A stretch of 7,250 nucleotides of DNA. It comes from JAJZMF01 sp035702845. GTDB taxonomy: Bacteria > Actinomycetota > Acidimicrobiia > Acidimicrobiales > Palsa-688. The translations under genes were made by a program, and so were the position numbers. The notes below the pieces were generated by a model. The model had not been told where the DNA came from. It did no database searches and worked only from the letters and a program-made list of their open reading frames with translations. Below, one piece after another: positions 1 through 4,478 of the stretch. Each line of letters begins with the position of its first letter. Positions within the stretch are counted from its first letter, which is position 1. The DNA lies in assembly GCA_035702845.1 (NCBI GenBank), contig DASSZK010000179.1, forward strand, positions 1-7,250, in the 5' to 3' direction.

Positions 1-235
1 GGATCTGCGGGACATGGGTTGGCTCCTTAGGTCAGGGACGTACAGCGTCTCCGGCCCGCAAGCTCGCAAAGGGAGAGAGCGGTTTGGACCGGGACGCGCC
101 GGCTCACCTTAAGCCACGCACTTGAACCGCAGCCCAACGTGGCTCAACGCCGAAGTGAAATCTGGCGGGCCCGCAGGTGTCGGGGGTGTGCACCCCGCGG
201 GCCGTCGGGTACTGGCGGGCCCGGAAATGGCAGCA
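1..235. other. Stretch without a recognisable gene
   Basis: No frame here gives a protein I recognise, and the plus-strand frames running through it look like GC-driven open frames. It holds a GC-only 10-bp palindrome (GCGGGCCCGC, 165-174), a 12-bp direct repeat CTGGCGGGCCCG (162-173 and 212-223) and a small hairpin GGGGT-GTGC-ACCCC (183-196). A tRNA-like TTGAACC at 123-129 could not be folded into a tRNA. The hairpins may belong to the 3' end of the lipoprotein transcript. Confidence 0.4.
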
Positions 236-262
236 GTCAGCCCCGAGCCCCGCCCGGCTGAC
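236..262 (-). terminator. Hairpin downstream of the lipoprotein gene, possible terminator
   Basis: Perfect 7-bp inverted repeat GTCAGCC...GGCTGAC with a 13-nt GC-rich loop, beginning 6 bases after the TAA stop of the lipoprotein gene on the minus strand. No T-run follows it, so it is not a classical intrinsic terminator. Stem-loops without a U-tract after stop codons are common in high-GC actinobacteria. The role is inferred from position only. Confidence 0.4.
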
Positions 263-268
263 GCTTGG

Positions 269-1109
269 TTACCCGGCAGCGCCGGAGAAAGCTTCCACTT
301 CCAGCGCCCCGGTATTGCCCCCGGTCGAGGTGTCGACCTGGAAGCGCAGGAACCTGGCGGTGAAAGACACCCGGGAGACCTCTGGGTTCAGGGCACTCCC
401 GGCGTGGAAAGGCCCGTAAGTCTTGGAGTTGTCCGCCACCACCGAGTAAGTGCGGGTTATAGACGACCCGTCCGACATCGTCCTGGTTATAAAGGCGACG
501 CCCGTGATCTTTCGCCGGCGGCCCAGATCTATGGTGATGAAAGCACGGTTACCGTCGCCCGAGGTGGCCCACTCGGTGGAGAGGTTGCCGTCCACTGCGT
601 ACGCCCCCCGGTAACCCGAGCTGTACTGCGAACTGACGGCGACAACCTTTGCCCCCACGGCGATATCTGGGCCAAAACCGTTGCCCGTCGCACCCCTCGC
701 GGCCTTGGGGGTGGTGAAGCTTTGCAGCGACTGGGTTTGGAAGACCTGGCCGCGCGCATCGGTGGCCGTAAGGCGGTAGTGGTAAGTGGTAGCGGGGGAG
801 AGGCCGGTGAGGAAGACGACATGGTGGGTGATAGCCGTTCCCCCCATTTGAGGGTCGTCGGCGATCGAACCGAGCGCCGCCGTGCGCCCGTAAGCGATGG
901 CACACACCGTGGCCGGGTTGGTGACGAGGTGCACCGTGGCCTCTGTGCCGTCCGGGGCAGGCGACACCTGCACCTTGCCCACCTCGACGGCCGCTGAACG
1001 GCGCCAGGGTGCCGGCGTTGCCGCCCCCGCAGGCGGCCAGGAAAATGCCCGTCGAGGCAAGGAGGAGGCGCAGGGCTCTCCTACCAGGCGCAGGCCGGCT
1101 GTGTGGCAC
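269..1109 (-). CDS. Lipoprotein with FN3-like and F5/8 type C (discoidin) domains, frameshifted
   Basis: Probable surface-anchored, carbohydrate- or ligand-binding lipoprotein. The GTG start at 1109 has AGGA 7 bases upstream (1120-1117) and gives a basic n-region, a hydrophobic stretch and the lipobox LAAC with Cys at residue 27, then GGGNAG. That frame turns into nonsense after about residue 39 (near 993). The body continues one base over: a fibronectin-III / purple-acid-phosphatase-N-like domain (EVGKVQVSP to SFTTP), then an F5/8 type C domain with AYAVDGN, TEWAT, ITIDLG and a C-terminal FLRFQV strand, ending at TAA 269-271. Removing one base between about 990 and 1019 gives a ~279-residue protein. 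Without the correction the body could start only at TTG 1060, with no export signal. No enzyme domain is present, so this is a binding module. The domain assignments are firm; the ligand is unknown. Whether the frameshift is real or a sequencing error cannot be told here. Confidence 0.8.
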
Positions 1110-1117
1110 GGAGGGAT

Positions 1118-1133
1118 CCTAGGACGTCCTAGG
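1118..1133. promoter_or_regulatory. 16-bp perfect palindrome upstream of the lipoprotein start
   Basis: CCTAGGACGTCCTAGG is identical to its reverse complement and ends 8 bases before the GTG start at 1109. Its 3' end on the minus strand overlaps the AGGA Shine-Dalgarno. A dimeric repressor bound here, or an RNA hairpin formed by it, would mask the ribosome site. The core GGACGTCC recurs at 1258-1265. The operator role is inference from symmetry and position. Confidence 0.4.
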
Positions 1134-1172
1134 CGCCGCTCCCCGACACCACCACTGCCCCCACCGTTATGC

Positions 1173-1223
1173 GAGCCGGGCCTGATCGAGACGTTGGCGG
1201 GAGCGGGCTACCGGATCCGCTGA
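1173..1223 (+). pseudogene. Possible C-terminal remnant of an OmpR-type response regulator
   Basis: The plus strand encodes EPGLIETLAGAGYRIR followed directly by TGA. This resembles the end of the OmpR/PhoB winged-helix domain, where a strand of the type LIETVRGVGYRL closes the protein. The residues before it are proline-rich noise with no helix or receiver domain, so at most a scrap of a gene is left. It is the only plus-strand peptide here that resembles a known family. The match is short and could be chance. Confidence 0.27.
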
Positions 1224-1256
1224 CAGCTGCCCCAATTGAGGGCACTGCCGGGTTTC

Positions 1257-1266
1257 CGGACGTCCG
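1257..1266. repeat. 10-bp palindrome sharing the GGACGTCC core
   Basis: CGGACGTCCG is a perfect palindrome lying 38 bases beyond the stop of the hipA remnant. It shares the 8-bp core GGACGTCC with the 16-bp palindrome at 1118-1133; the centres are 136 bp apart. The pair could be two operators for one regulator. Short GC-rich palindromes also arise by chance at this base composition. Confidence 0.3.
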
Positions 1267-1303
1267 CCAACCATGCGCCGGGATGCCGGGCCGTGAGGGA
1301 GCG

Positions 1304-2190
1304 TCATGGCCCGTCCCACGACGCGTGTTCGGGCAGGATTTCACGGCGCCAAAGCTGGTCGCGCTCGACCCTGGACAGCTGCGCTTCGTCGCAGACCTCG
1401 CTCCAGTTAGTGCGGATGGTGTCTTGGACGCCGTCGATGATCGAGCCGGCGTCGACTTGAGTGATCCCGAACGAGCCGGCCGCCTTCCGTGCGACACGGA
1501 ACTGGCTGGTTCGCTCGCCGTCGGCGCTCAGTCCGATGGCATGGGTGGCCACCGATGTCGAGCGTCGTTGGGGGGCTACGTCGAAGGCGGGCGTGAGGGA
1601 GAGTTCGCTGCCGTCCCAGAACGCAGCGTGGTTGCGCAGGTGGTCGTCGGTGTTGGAGACGGAGATGTTCAGCACCATCCGGGTGAACAGCTCACGCATC
1701 TGGCGAGCCGGGTCGGGCCAGCCGGCAAAACGCATCGCCGAGGCCAGTTCCGCGTAGGAGCCGTAGCGCGCCGAGGCCTCGTCCAGCCCGAGGACGGTCA
1801 AGGCTGACACGACCATCAGACGGTGGCCTTGAGCTGTCCTGTCAAAGCGCTCAACGAGCAGTACGTCGCGTCCGGCGCACCGGGTGACTTGGACTGGTGC
1901 CACGTCCAGGCCGGCCCTAGCGGCCAGCAGCATCCCGACAGCTTCGGCTTTTACGACCGGACGGTCATCGGTGGAGGAGGAGAACTTGGCGATCCAGTGA
2001 CGGCGGCCCTCCGAGAGGACGGCCTTGGGGCGAGCGCCTCCCACCGCTGTGCCGTGCCCGGCCGCCGCGACCAGCTCGTCGGGGAGTGGTTCCCCGGCTT
2101 CTATGAGCTCGGCGCCAAAGCGCCGGCAACCACCGGCTCCCGCGAGCCTGGGAGCCAAACCCAGACGTAGGCGTCAGGTCTAGAAGTCAT
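1304..2190 (-). pseudogene. hipA: HipA-type Ser/Thr kinase toxin with internal frame-breaking deletion
   Basis: HipA kinases phosphorylate targets such as glutamyl-tRNA synthetase and are held inactive by HipB. The original start is ATG 2190-2188, overlapping the end of hipB by 11 bases, and yields the family N-terminus (AYVWVWLPG, then EPVVAG) before running into TAG at 2103-2101. From about 2120 the homology resumes in another frame at AELIEAGEPLPDEL and runs to TGA 1304: glycine loop GGARPK, lysine in IAKF, KAEAVG, MVVSALTVLG, catalytic Asp and metal Asn in NTDDHLRNH, and the metal Asp of TPAFDVAP. The region missing between residue ~25 and the glycine loop is, from memory of ~400-residue relatives, a bit over 100 residues covering the N-subdomain. 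A TTG at 2158 could start a 284-residue kinase fragment, but its first ~13 residues are not HipA-like. All visible catalytic residues remain, so an active fragment cannot be excluded, but loss of function is likelier. Confidence 0.85.
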
Positions 2191-2515
2191 TGGCGATCAG
2201 GGTTGGGCGGTGGTGCACCCGGGCCGGGAGCAGAGCCAGCCGCCCCCGTTCAGTGCGAGCCAGAGGTCCAAGGTCGGCCTTGTCGAGACCGAAGAGGGGG
2301 ACTCCGCACAGGATGGCGGCCTCGAACACCGTGCCGATCTGGGATGTCGGCCGACCGTTTTCGATGCGGCTGATCAAAGGCGCGCTCGCTCCTACTCGCT
2401 CGGCCAGCTCAGCGGCGGTCCAGCCCAGCTCGCGGCGCGCGGTGGCGATCTGTGCGCCAAGGACCGCCAGCGCGTCGAGGGTCTGAGGTAGGTAGCTATG
2501 AACACGCGTGGTCAG
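2180..2515 (-). CDS. hipB: HipB-like Xre/HTH antitoxin
   Basis: DNA-binding antitoxin and autorepressor expected to pair with the HipA kinase encoded next. Homology begins at TTRVHSYLPQTLDALAVLG, the usual beginning of this actinobacterial HipB type, followed by the helix-turn-helix (about residues 17-70): IATARRELGWTAAELAERVG, then SAPLISRIENG and IGTVFEAAILCGVPLF. The tail to DF* is charged, as in relatives. The codon at the expected start is CTG (2515-2513), overlapping the TGA of the RES gene as CTGA. The only in-frame ATG upstream (2620) would add 35 arginine-, proline- and glycine-rich residues inside the RES gene and is unlikely. From CTG the product is 111 aa, a normal HipB length. 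The gene ends at TAG 2180 and overlaps the original hipA start by 11 bases, so the two were translationally coupled. With hipA damaged, it may now act only as a repressor or orphan antitoxin. Confidence 0.82.
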   Translation of the reverse strand: MTTRVHSYLPQTLDALAVLGAQIATARRELGWTAAELAERVGASAPLISRIENGRPTSQIGTVFEAAILCGVPLFGLDKADLGPLARTERGRLALLPARVHHRPTLIANDF

Positions 2516-3174
2516 GGCACGAACGGCGGGTCGATATCGGCCAGCACTTGGACGCCGTAGCGGGCCAGCCCGGCCACGATGTCGGGGTCGTCGGCCAGGC
2601 TGAGGACCTCCACCTGCCATGCGCTGTCGCCGTAGGGAAGGTGCTCGCCCGCCTCGTCAAAGAGGCTGACGCTGCGCGTCCTGCCTGTCGGGTCGTGCTG
2701 GGCGCCGGTCCATAGAGCGAGCCAGCCGGCCCGTCGCAGGGCCCGTGCCCACCGCTGCGTCAGGCCGTGCGCCGCGCCGGCCCAAAGCGCTTGGGTGACG
2801 CCAAGCCCCCGGGCGCGCGCCGACACCAGCGCGGCGGCGACCGGAGCGCTGGGGGGAGCGACGACAAGAGCGCGGCGGCGGCTGCGTAGCTCTGCCTGGG
2901 GCAGTACCCCGTGGCCGAAGTCCTGGAAAGCCTCGAGAACGGCGCCTATGGCCGAGGTCGCCAGGTAACAGGTCCCGTCGGGCTGGGCCAGGTCGAAGCG
3001 CCCGCCAGCGTCGGCTTGTGCACCCTGCTCGGGCCTGCTGCTGGCGAACCACCACGGCGAGACCCGGTCCGCACGGAAGACACGGTGCAGCTGCCGTCCC
3101 GCCAGGCGTATGCCGGAGAGCCGCGCCAGTTCTGCCGGTGCAGGGGGTTCGCCGAGGGGGATGTCCGGACCGCC
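2512..3174 (-). CDS. RES-domain toxin lacking a canonical start codon
   Basis: RES toxins (MbcT/ParT-like) degrade or modify NAD+ and are blocked by an Xre-type partner antitoxin. The reading frame begins directly after the antitoxin TAG, in the same frame. Counting from an ATC at 3162, it shows LHRVFRA (27-31 region, the conserved Arg), SPWWFAS, GRFDLAQPDGTCYLA (residues 54-68, the R-F-D and Tyr signature), AIGAVLEAF with the conserved Glu near residue 77, then GLTQRWARALRRAGW, QHDP, SVSLFDEAG and LARYGVQVL, ending at TGA 2512: about 216 aa, normal for the family. No ATG, GTG or TTG occurs in frame until GTG 2826, which would cut off the first half and the active-site residues. Options are an ATC or CTG start, TAG readthrough from the antitoxin, or a lost start. 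Its neighbour on the 5' side is the matching antitoxin. Domain assignment is firm; expression is uncertain. Confidence 0.82.
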   Translation of the reverse strand, partial: GGPDIPLGEPPAPAELARLSGIRLAGRQLHRVFRADRVSPWWFASSRPEQGAQADAGGRFDLAQPDGTCYLATSAIGAVLEAFQDFGHGVLPQAELRSRRRALVVAPPSAPVAAALVSARARGLGVTQALWAGAAHGLTQRWARALRRAGWLALWTGAQHDPTGRTRSVSLFDEAGEHLPYGDSAWQVEVLSLADDPDIVAGLARYGVQVLADIDPPFVP

Positions 3175-3609
3175 CTAGTGCGAGAGGCGGTCGCCCAGGC
3201 GCTGGGCCAGGGAAACGACTTCTTGGACCTCCCCGGCGCGCAGGCAATCTATCGGGCGGCGGTTGCCCAGCTGAGGCACAGTGCCGGTGAGCCAGGCGGC
3301 GATCCCGGCCGGGGTTAGCGCCCCCTGCAGAGTGCGGACCACGTCAGGGATGCCCGCCACCTGCTTGCGCCCGTCAAATTGGAACATCGGGTAGGCGGGC
3401 CGGCCGTCACTGCGCTCCAGACGCAGCAGGCGCGGGTCCTTGGACACCGCCTGCTCGCTGCGCCCGAGAAGCTCAGCTGTTGCCGCCTGGGTCAGGCTGT
3501 AGCCCACCTGGGCCACCCACGCCTGCGTGGCGATATCTGTTTCGAGCACCTGGACGGCGAGGCGTACCGCCTCGGGGGAGGCGTGGCGTTCCAGGTCAGC
3601 GAGGGTCAT
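3175..3609 (-). CDS. Xre/MbcA/ParS-type antitoxin of the RES toxin
   Basis: Antitoxin that should bind and cap the RES toxin and repress its own operon. The start ATG at 3609 is preferred because AGGGAGG (3627-3621) lies 11 bases upstream; an upstream GTG at 3621 touches the same purine run and is less likely. The 144-aa product has an N-terminal helical part, a helix-turn-helix-like segment (about residues 38-66: SLTQAATAELLGRSEQAVSK), the PMFQFDGRKQVAGIPDVV strand-helix typical of these antitoxins, and a C-terminal toxin-binding domain (LTPAGIAAWLTG, then PQLGNRRPIDCLRAGE). It ends SH* at TAG 3175 with no spacer before the RES frame, which continues in phase. Genes for RES and this antitoxin class normally occur as a bicistron in this order, which supports both calls. 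The repeated boxes upstream are its likely operator. Confidence 0.85.
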   Translation of the reverse strand: MTLADLERHASPEAVRLAVQVLETDIATQAWVAQVGYSLTQAATAELLGRSEQAVSKDPRLLRLERSDGRPAYPMFQFDGRKQVAGIPDVVRTLQGALTPAGIAAWLTGTVPQLGNRRPIDCLRAGEVQEVVSLAQRLGDRLSH

Positions 3610-3620
3610 GACCGCCGGCA

Positions 3621-3627
3621 CCTCCCT
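3621..3627 (-). promoter_or_regulatory. Ribosome binding site of the RES antitoxin
   Basis: AGGGAGG on the minus strand is the best Shine-Dalgarno match I see in the island. It lies 11 bases before ATG 3609 and directly abuts the alternative GTG at 3621-3619, so it favours the ATG start. Confidence 0.55.
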
Positions 3628-3640
3628 GAACTTCGCACTG

Positions 3641-3710
3641 TCTCAACGCTCCGCACCCGTCTCGATTCTTCTCAACCTTCTCAACCTGGACCAGTTTACT
3701 TCGGTTGAGA
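3641..3710 (-). promoter_or_regulatory. Operator/promoter region of the toxin-antitoxin island
   Basis: On the plus strand the 9-mer TTCTCAACC occurs twice in tandem (3669-3677, 3678-3686), TCTCAAC again at 3641-3647, and its inverse GGTTGAGA at 3703-3710. Read on the minus strand, TCTCAACC and the first GGTTGAGA form an inverted pair around a -10-like TAAACT (3698-3693). No good -35 is visible. Spaced repeats over a promoter are what an autoregulating Xre antitoxin would bind. The repeats are seen directly; the role is inferred from position about 30 to 100 bases upstream of the antitoxin start. Confidence 0.55.
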
Positions 3711-3734
3711 TGTAGTGCGCGCCGTGCTGTTGCT

Positions 3735-4466
3735 CTAGCCGAAGAGGCCGAGCGTCAGCTGATCGGTGCCAATGCTCGCCGGCAGAGCGTGGGTGTCGAC
3801 CGGGGGCCCGGACAGATCGGGCCCTCCGGCCGGACCCGATGCTGCCACTGGGTACGCCTCCAGCACGCCCGCCGGCACGGGTGATGTCAGGTCTTCCAAG
3901 CGGTCCCGTCCCAGAGGCTTGCGCTCCAGCCACTCCGCCCATTGCCCGGGACCGAGGACTACTGGGATCCGGTCGTGGACGGGGGCCATCAACTCGTTGG
4001 CCGCCGTGGTGAGCACGGCACATGTGGTGACGGAGAAACCGTCCGGCCCTACCCAGGTTTGCGAGATGCCGGCGAAGACCATCGGCGCGCTGTCAGCCCG
4101 GCGAAAGTAATAGGGCGTCGGGCGGCCCGGTGCGCGCCGGTCCCATTCGCAGAAGCCACTGACCGGCAGCAGGACCCGCCCGTAAGCCACAGCATCGCGG
4201 AACGCCGGCTTCTCCATGACAGTCTCTGCGCGAGCGTTTATCAGACCACCCTTTATCGGCGGTTTGGCCCACGAAGGCACCAGCCCCCAGCGCATGGCCA
4301 CAAGTTGTCGTTGCCCTGCGGGCGAAAGCTGCACCGCGTAAAGCTTCTGGCTCGGGGCTATGTCCCAGCTCGGTGCCAGCTCGGGGGCTTCGATGTCGTC
4401 GGGGTCGACCTCCATCATGGCGGCGAGGTCGTCGCGCGACAGGTTCGAAGCGGTCCTACCGCACAT
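3735..4466 (-). CDS. SRAP family protein (YedK/HMCES), abasic-site DNA-protein crosslinking
   Basis: SRAP proteins expose Cys2 after removal of Met1 and form a thiazolidine link to abasic sites in single-stranded DNA, shielding them during replication. The start ATG at 4466 gives MCGR, which fixes it because Cys2 must be exposed. Other family landmarks are in order: APSWDIAPSQ (33-40 region), MRWGLVPSWAK (58-68), INARAET with Asn77, FCEW with Glu107, and PVHDRIPVVL with His164. Length is 243 aa against about 222 for E. coli YedK. The C-terminus is unusual: after YPVA the common Asn-containing VN...ND-GPEL stretch is replaced by a Gly/Pro-rich tail ending LGLFG. It starts 12 bases after the secreted-protein stop, suggesting co-transcription, although no functional link is evident. 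I saw no LexA-like box upstream. Confidence 0.93.
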   Translation of the reverse strand: MCGRTASNLSRDDLAAMMEVDPDDIEAPELAPSWDIAPSQKLYAVQLSPAGQRQLVAMRWGLVPSWAKPPIKGGLINARAETVMEKPAFRDAVAYGRVLLPVSGFCEWDRRAPGRPTPYYFRRADSAPMVFAGISQTWVGPDGFSVTTCAVLTTAANELMAPVHDRIPVVLGPGQWAEWLERKPLGRDRLEDLTSPVPAGVLEAYPVAASGPAGGPDLSGPPVDTHALPASIGTDQLTLGLFG

Positions 4467-4478
4467 CTTGCAGGCGCT

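Larger units (their letters stand above)
1110..1303. other. Intergenic region between the hipA remnant and the lipoprotein gene
   Basis: This 194-bp stretch separates two co-directional minus-strand genes. It contains both GGACGTCC palindromes and the possible response-regulator remnant on the plus strand. I find no convincing -35/-10 pair for the lipoprotein gene and no T-tailed hairpin after hipA, although its own promoter is expected here because the gap is far longer than those inside the operons. Confidence 0.4.

Noticed and set aside
60..140. Possible tRNA on the minus strand (GGTTCAAG motif near 123-130)
   Set aside because: I could not pair a T-stem, anticodon stem and acceptor stem around it.
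122..997. Long plus-strand open frame opposite the lipoprotein gene
   Set aside because: It is the antisense of clear FN3 and F5/8C coding sequence and its translation is Arg/Gly/Pro-rich with no family features; high GC leaves antisense frames open.
1169..1807. Plus-strand open frame of 212 codons opposite hipA
   Set aside because: It mirrors the conserved HipA kinase region on the other strand; no recognisable motif or ribosome site.
2516..2620. Upstream ATG start for HipB
   Set aside because: The added 35 residues are low-complexity and lie inside the RES coding region; homology begins exactly at the CTG.
2512..2826. Short RES protein starting at GTG 2826
   Set aside because: It would lack the Arg, R-F-D, Tyr and Glu residues of the active site that are clearly encoded upstream in the same frame.
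2657..3247. Minus-strand 196-codon frame across the RES gene
   Set aside because: The product is almost only Arg, Pro, Gly and Ala, whereas the neighbouring frame gives the RES signature without a break.
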